A DNA stretch of 64,000 nt from Anarhynchus alexandrinus (GCA_008711295.1 VUYV01000123.1:556185-620184), one strand, 5' to 3'. Positions 23,271-36,827 are shown, numbered from the stretch's first letter. The notes: generated from the sequence alone by a model not told the origin. Program-made: numbers and translations.

Positions 23271-26130
23271 ATAGTTAGCAGATATGAAAAATGATTCATA
23301 TGTTTGAGTTTCATTCACTGGTCTAATTACAGCTATCTTGAATATTGGTGGACGAATTGGAGTAAATTAAGAGATTGGTTTTGTGTATTCTAGTTTACAG
23401 AGAAAGAAGTTTGTGTTACTTTATCACTGGGTAAACAAGATTCTTAGCTTTTAAATTTCTTGGGTTTGCATGCTGACTTTTCAGTATTCACAGTGCAGTT
23501 CTCTGTTCCTCTACCCCTTATTCTGTAGCCATTGTTATCTCAACTATACTAAATGGACATAACTTCTACCACTGCTGCTGCACAGTCTCCCTACCTTTTT
23601 TCTGCATGTCATGGTAATCTAATGCCTGGAAATATTGCAAGTTACATTACGCTTTCTACTACAGACCTATAGAAACACAGGAGTTGGAGGAAGCCTAAAA
23701 TTCTTCTAAACTTAGTTTAGTCAGACCTGTGTCTCTGCTCAACCTGATTGTTCATCTATACTGTTTCTAACTCAAGCTCCCTCTTCACACTATTTCTTCC
23801 ATGCTTCCTAAATCAAGCCACCTTCTTCGTTCTTTGAATCTTGAGTGCCCACATAAAAGAAGGGCAGTAGCGGAACTGGGGATAGGAAAGGAACAGAGAG
23901 AAGAGATGGAAATTTCTCACTTCCACAAGTACTTTTGAAATTAAGTGTGCATAGGGGGAGAACACCACCCAGCTCTCTGTGGCATAAGGTGTTCAGAAAG
24001 ATATGAAATAATTCATTTTCTCAGTCAGTATGTTCTCAGCCATTAAAACATGGATATGCTTTACTTAAGACACTTACAGTTTGTTAAGATATTTCAGAGA
24101 GACAAGTTAATTTCCAGAAGTTACAATGAACATTTGTTAAGATTTGAAGTTTAGTGTTCCTCGAAAGAAGTCCCCACCATGCCTATGGAACATCATTACA
24201 CTAGAAAGCAGAAAAACATTTTGCCCTGTGAAATTGTTTTTAATATTTGGAAAATGAAATAATCCTGTATTAGGATTAAAAAAAATACTGCTGGTGAGAA
24301 GAAAAGGGACAAATCATTCTGGAAAACAGAAATTCAATTTCTTTATGTTGGATGCCAGTGGACTGGAATAGCCAAAGTGCTTGGGAAGACCTTGTGCACA
24401 GGAAGCCAAATTCATTTTCACTCAGTCTTGGATTGAAAGTTTGAGCAAAGATTATGATTTCCTGCAGAATGTTATGGCTTTGAAAAATCTTCAGTTTCCT
24501 GCATGAAATGTTTTACTGGGATATTTCCATTCCAGTCTATGCAGAGATTTAGGGGTTATCTACATTGCAAAGAGTTTCTAAACCACATTTATTGTTAAGA
24601 GATTACAACGTACCCTTTTTTTTTACAACCAGTTGGAAGAGACATTTAATTGGAGGTGGTTAAATGGCAAATAAATAGTTAACATTAGAACAAAAAATAT
24701 AGGTCTTTTCACGTAACAGTTTATCAAAGCATCAGCAACATTTATGATTCTCCATCTTAAAATCAGTTTTATTTGTATTTATTGAAGCAATGCAGCATGT
24801 AGGCAGAGCACTGGCTCTGGCACTCAAGCTGTGCCAGTATCACAGTATCTCCTAGTATATACTACCTCAGGGTGGCTTTCATTTACAGAAGACCAAGGCC
24901 TGATTTCCTTTGTATATATATGAATAGCAGGGGGGAAAATATCACGATTTGCAACGGCACACAGCAGGAGACAAATAGAAAAATCTTCTCTACAGGGTCT
25001 CCATGACAGAAGACACACAGGAGCATAATGGGCCATGACTACAAGGTCAAGGGGCAGAGTGCGCCTGTTTACACAGGTACTTCCATCTGGTTGCTCTGAT
25101 CAAGTCCGTGGCAATGGCTTCTGCATGTACCCCTCTGTTCAAGTCAGGGAGAAGGAGCTGAGCAGGGAAGGAGCAGCTCGTTAACACAGCTTTAGCAGAA
25201 CATGCACCCACTTGTGAGAAGAGAGAATAACAAATGGGCATTTTTGATATAGGAAAGACTTCATGCCTTTTAAGGCAATTTTTTTCGGTTTGAGGACAGC
25301 ACAGTACAACTTCATACAAGATCTTTATTTCATTAAAGTAACTTTAATCACTCTTAAGAGCATAAAATCCCCAATGACAACAAAACCCACATTTTTATTT
25401 TAGTCAGATCTGACCCACTGATGCCTCATTTCCAAGCTCTGACATTTGGGGACTAACATGATTTTAGCCAAAGAACATGTTGCAGTGCAAAAACTGCTGT
25501 TAATGTACTTACAGTCAAACAGCAAGTATGCTTAAGACTTATTATTTTTCAGATACACAATTTCCCTTGGCTGCGAGCTCAGCTTGTCCCTGCTGTGAGT
25601 GACTTCAAAAGCAAAAAAACTGTGCCTATGGCAGAACCTACAATCCGAGTTGCCACTTTTGGCTCACACAGGGACATTTAGCATCCTCGGAGTCTCATTC
25701 TAAATTAACTAACATTAATAAAGGAATAAAAACAGGTTATAGGGGAAATATTAATGACTGTTTCCTTTTGTAACTGTGGCTAGATTTCTCCCTGGAGTAT
25801 GATTTGATTAACATGTGCTGACTGAATGCGGGTCTGAGCTGCAACAGTTTTAGAAAGTAGTTTTCAAATTCAACCTGCTGATTTCAGGAGTGATCAAAAC
25901 CGAAGATTTGGTTTAGCCCACTGGAGATATACAAGTACCATAATTCTTTCCTGCAAAACTGGTTTCCCACCAGCTTCTTTGTTTGTTCTGGCCTGTGGAA
26001 CCATGCCTCGTATCGTATCAATGCACTGTGGGTGCCATCAGAAATTTGATGCTGAAAATTAATAGGAGTGAAATTTTCCATACAGACATGAGAATTCATA
26101 TATCATGTACAGTGTGATATGTGGAAGAAT

Positions 26131-26158
26131 ATTTATTTATTTATTTATTTACTTATTT
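26131..26158. repeat. (ATTT)n microsatellite
   Basis: Seven units of ATTT with one C substitution near the end. Confidence 0.95.
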
Positions 26159-27301
26159 AGAGGTGGGCAAATAGATCATATTAGAAAAAATACTGCAAGA
26201 GTTAGCTTTATGCAGACACATGACAGACTCAAGCAATGAAGCATGAATGCCTAATCCAAGTCAGTTCGAAGCTTGAATGACCGTTAGGAACATCCCTCAT
26301 AATTTATAGGCCCAAAATTTGTTCGTAGAAACCATATGCTGAATTATTTCAGACAACAAAGCCATTGAAGAAAATTATAAGTGAATTGTGAAAAGTCCAG
26401 GAAGAATAAAAATGGTAATATTTGTTAATAAATTTATTAACTGTGATTGATTTGCTGAAATTATGTTTTTCTAGAGATGCCTGAATCAAACATAAAAAAC
26501 ACAGGTTATAATTTCTTTAATGATTTAAGTAATGCAAAGTGATGTTTTTAAACTCACTTCCTTGGAATTAAACACAATACATCAATCTATTACAATGCTT
26601 ATTACTTTACTGAAAACTAATCTACCTTTCTGAGGCTTTCAAAAATATTTGCTCTTGAGAATATTTGATGCATTAATGCTTTAGAAAAGGTGAGGCATCT
26701 GTTCCACAAATTATCTCTAAGTGAAGGCTGAAACTCTCAGTGCATTCAGCAAGACATCAGTAATTTATGTAACGATTTAACGTACTTGCATCCTACCTTG
26801 ATACAATTATGATAGGAAAAGCTTCCCTGCTGACATTAACAGATATTACTGTAGATAGTTTTCTAAAGGCAGACCAGAGGCAATCATCAAGGAGTAAAGT
26901 TCTGTGTGCCACAGGTAATATTTACTCTGCCAATCAAAGATTAGAAAAGGACATTGCTGTAAACAAATTTCATTTAAAAGTTTCTGTTATTCTGTTTGCA
27001 GAAATTTTTCTTCATCCTATTCGTATCCATCCTATGTCTTTAATTAAAAAGAAGTTCTTATATTCTTCCTGTAGAGCACTGGCCCAGAAATTCAGTGATG
27101 TAGTCTCCCACAATTCTCTGTGTATTCAGATATGTACCATAATTTTCATCCTGAAGACTCTCTAATGAGATAAATCAGAATATCTCTTGTGAGTACCTTG
27201 GAAACTGTTGGTTAGGACATTTAAAATCTGAATCTATTTATACTATGCATTTTATTTACCTCTAATGTTGTTTTCAGGAACAAAACAAACATCCCCCCCT
27301 C

Positions 27302-27316
27302 AAAAAAAAAAAAAAA
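27302..27316. repeat. A15 homopolymer
   Basis: Fifteen A directly after a C-rich hexamer; no LINE tail precedes it on either strand. Confidence 0.9.
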
Positions 27317-30300
27317 GACATCAGCCTATTTAGCAGTAGTGGCAGGGATAGACTGTACACAAAACTGCACACACTGGAAAATAAGAAATGAGGCTACAAT
27401 AACTTATTTGGCAAGTTCTTTGACCGATGACTGGAACTAATGGGTTCAGTGTTGGAGTTACTCAGCAAGGGTTCCCTCCTATAAGGTTTCAAGGTATAGC
27501 AAAGGAGCATTGACCTTGCCTTGAAATTAATTGTAGACACTGGAACAGAAATGTGTAAGTAAATATATCTTCTACTCAGGGAACTGGAAAGACACCGGTG
27601 TGGGGTCTGAGGACATTGCAAGCAACATTCTTGTAGTTTGCAAAGAAGGACTCAAAAATTTCTTTTGATTGCATATGTGAATGTGGTACTTCTTGAAAGT
27701 GTCAAGCTGAAATTCTTGGAGTGCTATTCAGAAAGACAAGATTTAGAGTTGTACAAGAACATACTTGCTTCATCCTTATGTCTGAAACAGGCTGTCTATT
27801 TACTGGCAAAATTAGATGTTTGGGAAAATGTTTTCTATAACAGTTTAAACCAAGATGCCATTTAGAGAATATGATTCAAACGTATCTTGTAACAAGCATG
27901 CTAATAAAAAAAGAAGTCTGATATTTTTAACAAACTCATTTTCCCAGGGGCAGGAAAGGTTTTTTGAGAATGAGCTCTGCATTCTTTCTTCGTTGGATAC
28001 TGGACAAGGACAAAATTTATATGAGCGGTTGACAAGGAGTGGATTTTGTCAGCCATTGCTGTAGGGCATTGAGAAACTCTTACCAGAGGGTTTGGGATTT
28101 TATTTTATTTTATTTTTTTTTAAATTTTGTAGTGTGGTTGGTTTGGGGCTTTTTAAAAATTTATTTATATTCTTTCTGATTTTCAATGTATCAAATCAAC
28201 ATTTCCTTCTGCTTATTTTTGACCACATCTTAAAGACCCTTTCCCTCTTCCTAGGCTGGATAATTGCAGAAGTCAGTAACAGGGTTTTTTATGACTAGCA
28301 AGCCCAGTAGGGATTGATGAAGTCAAATGTAAACATCTACATCTGATCTGTGGAAAGATGTAGAAGTCTTTAGTCAATGGAGAAAAATATTTGCGGAAGT
28401 GATTGATCTCATCTGAAAACACACAGCTATTGGTCCAATGAATCATGCAGTAAAGTGCATATTTGTCTCCACTGCTTGCATATAGAACATAGAGTGAAGA
28501 GCTCAGACATATGTTTTTAGAGTGAAGGGATCTAAGCTATGTAAGAGTCCCAGCCTTCATATCTCATACTTTAATTTATTAACTTACATTGCAAGTATGG
28601 TTAAGTAAAAGCTGCAGGATAGATTATAACACAGTTAAAATACATTGTTCTGGTATTTATATTTTCATATAAACTATATTATAATTTTTTAAAACATTAA
28701 AAATCAAATATCAAAAATGAAGACAAATTAAAATTAATTAAGGACAGGAACCAGTTGCCTAAACATAAACGTCCAGCACCATTTAAGATGTCTTGGGATA
28801 AAAATTAACAATAGATTTTTATGTTTCCTAACAACTGAATTCAGGCAAATCAATTTCACTCTGGATACTTATGTTTGGACAATTGGATCCTGCTCCTACA
28901 GGTGGGATTCAACTTGCATATTGAAATATCTATATTTCATTATGTCTAAGCTCTCATTATAAACAATGGAGATGTAGTCCCATGAGCATTAAATAAAATA
29001 GCCACTGGAGTGAAAACAACAGTACATCTTCACAAACTTAAATTCAGCAACCTAAATAACTCTCTAGACTTCACTGAATTTACTCACTAGGTCTAGTTTG
29101 ACATTTCCTGTGTCATATCGCTCTGCCTCATTTGAATGCCTTCGACAATGTGGATCATATCAACTGTCATTAAACACCCATATCACAACATCTGAATCGA
29201 GCTTCTAAATTTAAATTACTTAGTCTGTGAACTGAATACTATCCTAAAGTGTTATTGACACCCAAATGGTTAAAGATATGCAATTTTTAATTCCATCTGA
29301 ACAAAAAAAAAAAAAATCTGAAATTAACGAATTGACGTGCTATGCCAAATTCTATTCTTTATCTTGTCCGTGAAGGAGTGATCCATGAATCTAGAGATTT
29401 TTTTAAATATTTTTGTTGAGGAGCTGGAGTGGTAAATTCTTCATATGCCACCAAGATCTCATCCTGAGTGTATTTTGGTAATCAATAGACATATTCTTAA
29501 TGAATGAAATTAAAAAGACATTTTGAAAAGAAGAAATCTTCTACTTTTTTTAATCTGTATTTTTTCATATGTTTCTAGTTAATGTTAAAAAGTAATCCTC
29601 AATAACTCCAGTTATTTTTTTCCTTTTCTTTAAATCCACCAAGAAAAAAAGTAGTTACTGATATATCAGTGACAGTTTGACTTTGTACCTGAATATTAAG
29701 TGAAGGTCATATATGTTTATGGAAGAACATTAACAACTGCAAAAAAAAAGAGCAGGGATTGGCAGCTACAATATATATATCTAAAATGATATATTGAATT
29801 ATAAAGTAACATATTAAGCACATATATATATACACAAATTAAGTAGAACTTGATTTTTGCAGTGCAAAATACATGGATATGCAGACTGTAACCTAAGCAG
29901 CAAGTAATTTTAGGCATATGAATAATTACTGAGTTTAACAAAAAACAACATGGTTTTTGCCATATACTTTCCATATTCTTTTATGATTTTGTATATATAT
30001 TGCAATGAAGGTGCAAACCATATATGTGTGCATGTGCTGTGATGGCTACAGTAAATCTGTCACTGTTCACACAAAATGAAACTAATGCCACTGCTCATAT
30101 GACTTATTTTCTCTTTAAATGTTAAGCATTTTCTACTGTACATGTTGCATGTTTGAAAGAGGAAGACACAGTACAGAAATAACAAAGCTGTTATGTTTGA
30201 AGGAAAATGACTGTGTTCGGATATTACTTGGCCTTGAGAAAATAATCATGACCCTTTAGGATAATGGCCATTAAAAATGGCCAAGTCCTTTATTCATGAT

Positions 30301-30326
30301 GTTACTTCCTTTTTTTTCTATGATGT

Positions 30327-30357
30327 TTGTCTTCCTCTCAAGATTGTCTTCCTCTCA
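30327..30357. repeat. 17-base tandem duplication
   Basis: TTGTCTTCCTCTCA occurs at 30327-30340 and 30344-30357, identical, separated by AGA. A small local duplication. Confidence 0.85.
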
Positions 30358-31636
30358 GAAACTGGCTTAATGACAAAGGCTAGCTCCAAAAGTGTTGAGC
30401 TCTCATTTAGTTTCCATCTTTGAATTGCTGAAGAAAAACAAGATGCTGCATAACAAAGACAATCCTTTTATTTTCTTCAGCTTAACCTCGTTACCATTCA
30501 TCCTCAACATCTTGATTTCAATGTAAGGCATGGAAAAAGTGTACAGTATTGGCACGAGAGTCCACATTTGTAAGAAAGTAAACGTTCAAAATGGAAATGT
30601 AGAATATACAGCCTTATTGATAGAGACTTTCAAATAGCTTTGAAAGAACAGGGCTCCTACATTGACTGAAAAGTAGACAGAGGTCTGTAGTAATTTAATA
30701 CATGGCTAGTTCAAAGTAGTAAGACACAATGCTTAGTGTTTGCATAGTTACTTACAAACTTCTTATAACACAGACGGTTATACTCTTTGAATCTCAAGGG
30801 ACTTGAGTCTGAAGGTTGTTCCTTACTGGCTTTGTATCACTGTAATTGTGCTGCCTCCACAGAATTGGTCGTAAATGCATACTGATATTCTGATCGTAGC
30901 TTTTTGGTTTATATTTTTCAGTATCTTTGTACATCAGCTAATATTACATCAAGCTTTTAAAGCATATGATCAGGTCTCTATAATCTAAATATTCATTAAA
31001 TGTATAAATATGGAAAGAATTTTCTTTACTAAGAGACACTTAATGACTGGTTTAATCATTAGTGACCATTTATAAGGATTGAAGGACTACCAAAGTTATT
31101 TTTGTTTCTTAGCATTTGCTACTTCACTTCCCCAGTGTAACCGACTGCATCAGATCTTCTCTAAGTGCTGCTTTTCATTCAGCTTAAATTAGAAAAAAAT
31201 GAATAAACAATGATATGGGTTGGGGAGGGCATAGCATGAGACGTGAAACATAAGAAGTGGAAACCTTTCCAAAAAGACCATAAAGTTGCCGACAAGCAGA
31301 ATATGAAATGTGGATTAAATGGGCCAGCCTCCTTGTTCCCTAATGATCTATGAAAGAAATAAATGTGCAGCAATGTCAGGAATTATAAAGATCTTTGCCC
31401 CTGTCTGCTGTCCAAATGGACACTCTTATTGATTCTGCTTAGACCTTTTTGTTTAATGTTCCAATTATCTCCCTTTGCAGCTGCATAAGAAAGACATAAG
31501 CTATTTCTACGCTGGTAAATGTATCCACCCTAGGGAATGATCCCTGGCTCCAAAGCGGTGCAGACTGCATATACCTACCCTGCTTAAGGCTAGGTCTCTA
31601 CAGAGCAGATATACCACGGCCACACAACGTAGCACT

Positions 31637-31673
31637 TGGTGCAGCAGCCCCTTTGGGCTGCCCCAGGGCACCA
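31637..31673. other. GC-rich hairpin
   Basis: GCAGCCC (31644-31650) pairs with GGGCTGC (31655-31661) across a CTTT loop. Outside it, TGGTGC (31637-31642) pairs with GCACCA (31668-31673), with an asymmetric internal bulge of one and six bases. The whole 37-base unit is folded and GC-rich in otherwise AT-rich DNA. No RNA family is recognised. Confidence 0.5.
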
Positions 31674-32517
31674 TAACATGATATTTAGGGCGGGGGCAAA
31701 AGAGGAGAGGGTATTGATTTTAGTTTAAACTATCTGATATAACGTGAGGGCTTTGCTGGAACTTGAGGTAGGTATATTACAGGATGAAAATGAGAGTAGA
31801 TGTTGCACGCTCAGGGATATTTTGTTTGAATGTCTGGAGGAGTGAAACACATGCAGGAGAGTCTTTCAGGACAGAGCAACGGGAATAAATGAACCTGGAT
31901 TAATCTCATTCATACTGCCTTTTACATACAAACTCCTGAAGTGAGACATTATAACAGCATATGAGAAAAGCTTCACTTTTGCAGTCACACACCTAGAACT
32001 TAACAGACATAGAAATCAATCAATTAATTAATTTATTATCATTTATGATTTCAGGTGGCCCAGGCCCTGTGTTGGGACAGAGAGGAGGGGGATAGATGAT
32101 TGCTTTATGTCATTTCCATTACCATTTTCTTGAAAGCTTCTGACTTCCATTTGTTCCAGGTGGCCAAAACGGTCTTTAGGTGCTTCTTCCATTTGCTTTG
32201 TCAGCACATTTAGGTTTTGATAAGAATTTTTTTTCTTTAATTCAGTAGTTTATTTTGTTCAGATGGATTTCACCTGTTCAAGTTTTAGGCCACTAAAAGT
32301 TCGATGTTCATGCTTAAGCAAGTTAGACTAGGCTCACATTATAGACAGAAATGAGTGTGTTCGAAGGGCAGATCATCAGACCTAGTTAGATACTCATATG
32401 AAGAATTTTGTCTAGAGGTGCATTTTTGCTTATGCTGATGATACAAAATGTCTTGCTTTGGATTAGGCATTTTAGATCCCTAAAGATGGACCCATGTGAC
32501 CCTTCTGTATCTATTTG

Positions 32518-32548
32518 TCTATCTATCTATCTATTTATTTATTTATTT
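32518..32548. repeat. Compound (TCTA)n(TTTA)n microsatellite
   Basis: TCTA units pass directly into TTTA units. Probably length-variable among individuals. Confidence 0.95.
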
Positions 32549-33576
32549 GCTGTGTTGTATCTTAAAAGCAAGTTGCATATATTCTGCAGAACAGATATGT
32601 GAATAATACAGCATTTAAAAAGAAAACATAGAAGCTTGTTATTTATGTAAGGATTATATTATATTTCTCTTTTGCTCTTGCTCCTTTTGGATGGTTTCAG
32701 TGGCCTCCTGGACCTTAGAGACATTTCTTTTTCCCCTCCTTTGATGCTTAAACTATTTTATATAGGTTCAGATAAAATCAAGTTGGCTTTCTCCATCTTA
32801 ATGCTTTGGAGGCAATTTCCTCTTCATTTTAAATTTGTCACTGGGGAAACCTTTTTCTTCCTTTCAGCCAAACAGATGGTTTTTATTTTTCATTTTTTAT
32901 TTTTTTCAGTGTTTCCACTAAAATGGTCAAGATCATCTTTGGAAAAATGAAGTTCCATATTCACTCCCATCATCTTAAAATAAAAGGATACAAGTTTTAA
33001 ATGGAAAGTCCTACAGGTTGTTTCAGTTGTTTTTGTTTTTTTTTCTTCTGAGGTGTAACAGCACATAGATGACTTTGGCCCTTGTCACTGTAATACCTGG
33101 AATTCTTAAAGCCGCTAATGAGATTGTCCTCTGAACTTTCATGTGAAACTTATTGGACAGCTTTGAAAGAAGAGTGGATTTTGGCCTGATGAATATTAAA
33201 CCTCATCTTGCAGTTTGGGAAAGAAAGCACAAGGTAGATTAACTGACTTAGCCCAAATTTCACTGAAATTGTAGTCATATGAGCCAGTAACAATAGTCTA
33301 ACAATTTATAGCTGTGCATAGAAATATTTATGGGCAGTTGTCCCACATGAGTTGCAATGCAACTTGATTTAATCCTAAAGTTAAATACCTGTTGCTTATG
33401 CAAAATTGCGTTATTTTGTATTTGAGACAGGTGTGAAGAGATATGCATACATACTGACAGTTACATCTCTGCAGACATTCCAGTAATTACTGCAGTGCAA
33501 CAGTGAGTTTTAGTATCATCACCGGTCCTTTTCTCTGCCAGTAAAAGAGCAATATTAGCATCATAAAGGCACTATT

Positions 33577-34158
33577 AATCATAGAATTATAGAATGCTTA
33601 GTATTGGAAGGGATCTTAAAGATCATCGAGTTCCAACCCCCCTGCCATAGTCAGGGACACCTCCTACTAGACCAGGTTGCTCAAAGCCCCATCCAGCTTG
33701 GCCTTGAACACTTCCAATGATGGGGCCTCCACAACTTCCCTGGGCAACCTGTGTGAGTGTCTCACCACCCACACAGTAAAGATTTTTTTCCTGATATCTA
33801 ATCTAAATCTACCCTCCTTCAGTTTACAACTGTTACCCCTCGTCTGATCACTACAGTCCCTGATGATCTCTCTCCGTCTTTCCTGTAGGTCCCCTTTAGG
33901 TACTGGAAGGCTGCTATAAGGTCTCCCCAGAGCCTTGTCTTCTCCAGCCTGAACAATCCCAACTCTCTCAGCTTGCCTCATAGTAGAGGTGCTCCAGCCC
34001 TCTGATCATCTTGGTGGCCCTCCTCTGGACCTGCTCCAACAGGTCCATGTCCTTCTTATGTTGGGGACTCCAGAGCTGGATGCAGTACTCCAGGTGGGGT
34101 CTCACGACAGCGGAGCAGAGGGGCAGAATCACCTTCCTTGACCTGCTGGCCATGCTGA
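33577..34158 (-). mobile_element. CR1 LINE, 5'-truncated copy
   Basis: Minus-strand CR1 of about 580 bases, 3' end at 33577 (AATCATAGAATTATAGAATG). The minus strand encodes two ORF2 C-terminal pieces in different frames: 33667-33981, ending REVVEAPSLEVFKAKLDG, and 33968-34231, containing [20 protein letters not shown]. The break between them is a missing base near 33975-33985 where CR1 normally reads 'gcctgtcctcat'. Similarity to CR1 ends at about 34158, so the first 24 or so codons of the second frame are host or older repeat sequence. Confidence 0.95.
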
Positions 34159-34769
34159 TCTCTACTGAACCATCACTATTCAGCTGGTTCATCACATTAC
34201 ACTTAGTGAAGAAGATATGTCTTCTCATCACATGTAATTCAGTGATTGTTCCAAGCGTGACTAGAGATTCACAGGAGTAATAGCCTTTGCTTAAGAGCTT
34301 CAGACTTGTGTGAACTGGACAACTGTAGGTTCTCTAGACTATATTGTTTTCTGCGTATTCCATATCCTAACAAACTATCTCTAACTGAACTAGGGCTTTC
34401 TGACTGAAGGTTCCTGCATGAGAAGAGTTTGCTTGGGATTTGACAGTTTCTTACAGTATTTGTGGTCTGCCTTTTTTTTCAGTACTTTAGGTAACATGCT
34501 GTATCATGTACTTTCTATGATTTCCATTGGCTTCCACTTTTCAGTATCTTGTGCTAAATTTTTCAGTTCCTGAAGTTCTTGAGCTCATATCTTTGCACTT
34601 CAGACACTGAAATGTTTATCTTGAAAATCTGCTAAAAGTGTACTATTCTTTAGTTTAGAGGTCTGACTTGGTAAATGCATGAAAGAGCCTTGCTTCTGGC
34701 TTTGTAATTACCTGAGCCAGAATTTGGTGTTGGAGATTATTTGCTCACTGACCTCAGTCCATTAAGCTC
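34159..34769. other. Unassigned sequence next to old LINE fossil
   Basis: No gene. It may include the RT-proximal part of the ancient LINE that is clear at 34770-35100, but no motif could be followed with confidence. Confidence 0.4.
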
Positions 34770-35100
34770 TTTCAGTGTTGTTTCCTCCTCAGTTATGACA
34801 ATTTCCATTTTCATACTCGTATTCCCATTAGCCCCTTTACTTCACCTCCATGTACTACATCATTGTAGTTACTGAAAAATGCATCAAAGGGTTTTTTTTT
34901 GCTGTATCTAAATTAACTTTAATCTTTTGCCCCTATACTTGTTGAATTACCACACCACTTCCTCTTTCTTTGTTCTCTTTTTATTTTTGCGGCTAAAAAT
35001 CTTTTACTATTTGTTTTAATTTCCTTTGCAAGGTCCAGCCCAGCTTGAGAGTTGGCAAGTCTCACTTTTCTCCTATGTATTCTGACCTTCAAGACATAGC
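34770..35100 (-). mobile_element. Ancient LINE ORF2 fossil (CR1/L3-like linker)
   Basis: Reading the minus strand from 35100 downward, three decayed ORF2 landmarks come in the order expected between endonuclease and reverse transcriptase. They are LAKEIKTNSKRF (about 35010-35050), comparable to the IKxNxKxF block; DAFFSNYND (about 34860-34890), comparable to NAFFASVF; and ITEEETTLKELNGLRSVSK (about 34755-34812), comparable to the segment leading to KSPGPDGI. Frameshifts separate them. The order and spacing persuade me more than any single match. It is far older than the adjacent CR1 at 33577. Confidence 0.6.
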
Positions 35101-36248
35101 TTTCTATTCAGTCAGTCTGTTCTTGCTGCTCCTCATAGACGCACAGCTTACCACTGAAAATCCTTTCTTGCACTGATGTGATCCAGGTCAGAAATGGGTA
35201 AATGGATTTCTAATCTGAGCAATATAGCTTTTACCCACATCTCAACAGCTGCACTGAAACATCACACAGAAGAGTTTATTCACTCCTCGATTAAGTACTA
35301 CATGATTCTCAGCATGAGACGATTAGTTATTTAGTTAAGTATTGGGTCTTTTCCTCTTAATCATTTTTCTTTTACTCATAGTACGTGTATTGGTTTTTCA
35401 TCTGTGATTTAAAGTAGTTCCAAGCTTCTTTTTCAGACAGGTTTTTAAACTTTACCAATCCACCCAACATTCACTGAATCCCTTCATTTTTCAAGAACTG
35501 CGTTATTTAAATAAAAATTCTTAATAATAGATTTGCTTTCATTTCTCTTTGCACCATAACTTTAACATAATCTGCTCATCATCACTTAATTTGGGATAAT
35601 TTTTCTTTTTCCAGTTGTATTAGGTTCTCAGTACTTCCTAGTCATGCATTCTAAGATATCATTGTTTTTCATGGCTCCATTATGTGAAAAATATTTACAT
35701 CACACCATTTTTGAATATGGTCTTCGGTCAATATATGTGATAGCAACAATGTATTAATCATGATACTATATATAGCTCTGATAGTATTAGTAAGAACTTT
35801 ATCTATATGCATATCTGATCCTGGGTGTTTTCAACAAATATTTAGCAAACTTTTTTCTAGAACTGCTTAGTACTTTTCTAAAGTTTTTCTCCTCTATTTT
35901 GTCAANTCCTTTGCTTTGTCGCATCAACACGATTGTTATGATCTCTACTTTTGAAGAAGTTACCTCCCAAGCCATAGAAAACCAATAATATGTACACAAA
36001 ATTCACTGGTTGTGCAGGTCCTGCTGCCTTTCCTACTCACTGCTTTCCTAAGATGAGGAAATCCTGGGAACCCTTGTTCTTCCTGTAACCCACATGTGCT
36101 GGTTTCTTCTGTGATAGGTATAAAATTTAAAAACAATTGAACTAGAATCCAGATCATATCCAGTATGTGTTCTCACATTTTAAGGCTTCTTAAACCTCTG
36201 CTTTCCAGCAATTTGCTTATGTAAGAATTGAAATATTTATTTTCTCCC

Positions 36249-36276
36249 NNNNNNNNNNNNCCCCCCCCCCCCCCCC
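36249..36276. other. Assembly gap next to C16 run
   Basis: Twelve N (36249-36260) are followed at once by sixteen C (36261-36276), with CCC before the gap. The gap probably reflects failure to read through a long C homopolymer, so the true length is unknown. Confidence 0.9.
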
Positions 36277-36811
36277 AAAATTAATATTTTTGTTAGTTGC
36301 ACACAGAAAATTAAGGACATGTGAATGGAAGGCAAAAAGTTACTGAGCAGGATGATATGAAAGCAAAATGGAAAATCCACTGCAAACCCCAAAACAGCAC
36401 TATTTTCTATTCCTCCCTCCTTCTGCCTCCTCCTTTCAAATTCAGAGTTATCCTCTGTCTCCTAATTACCTCAAGTGATGGCGCTGAAAAAATTCTAAGT
36501 AAACTAAGAATTTAATCTCTGGAGCAGAATATGGCCTCACAGTAGCATCTCAAAGTCCTATTCTTATTCAAAGTGTTTGTTTTGTCATAAAAAGGTGAAA
36601 AATATGAGGAAATAAAAACTGAGACTCTATACTTAGTTTAACAAGTTACATATCAAATAACCTTCACTCAGCAGAAATGCTGTGAAGCAGACATCATTTG
36701 GTGATCTACCTAATGGGTTGAAAATCCCACTGAAAGAGAGGTCATATCAAGGTGATGAAAGAAAACGTTCAAAGTGTCAGCTTTAAGTAACCCCTGTTGT
36801 TTGTGTCTTTC

Positions 36812-36827
36812 CTAATCAGGGGATTAG
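36812..36827. promoter_or_regulatory. Palindromic TAATC/GATTA paired site
   Basis: CTAATC-AGGG-GATTAG is a perfect inverted repeat with a four-base spacer. TAATC is the core preferred by K50 homeodomains such as Otx and Pitx, and inverted pairs of homeodomain cores a few bases apart are bound by dimers of paired-class factors. Whether this one is used is unknown. Confidence 0.25.

Larger units (their letters stand above)
23271..33576. other. Unique AT-rich non-coding sequence
   Basis: No gene, RNA gene or recent mobile element was recognised in about 10.3 kb. It contains simple repeats (26131-26158, 27302-27316, 29303-29315, 32518-32548), a 17-base tandem duplication (30327-30357) and a GC-rich hairpin (31637-31673). 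25560-25740 and 31500-31720 are less AT-rich than the rest, but I can name nothing in them. Confidence 0.6.

Noticed and set aside
28092..28298. Phe-rich hydrophobic frame resembling membrane segments
   Set aside because: It derives from a T-rich low-complexity run (TTTTATTTTATTTT and similar); no other support.
28850..29180. Stretch with words recalling old amniote dispersed repeats (GTAGTCCCATGAGC and similar)
   Set aside because: I could not find an inverted partner, a second copy or a continuous match to a family I know.
36261..36276. C16 as a minus-strand quadruplex
   Set aside because: It adjoins an assembly gap, so the run length is not trustworthy.
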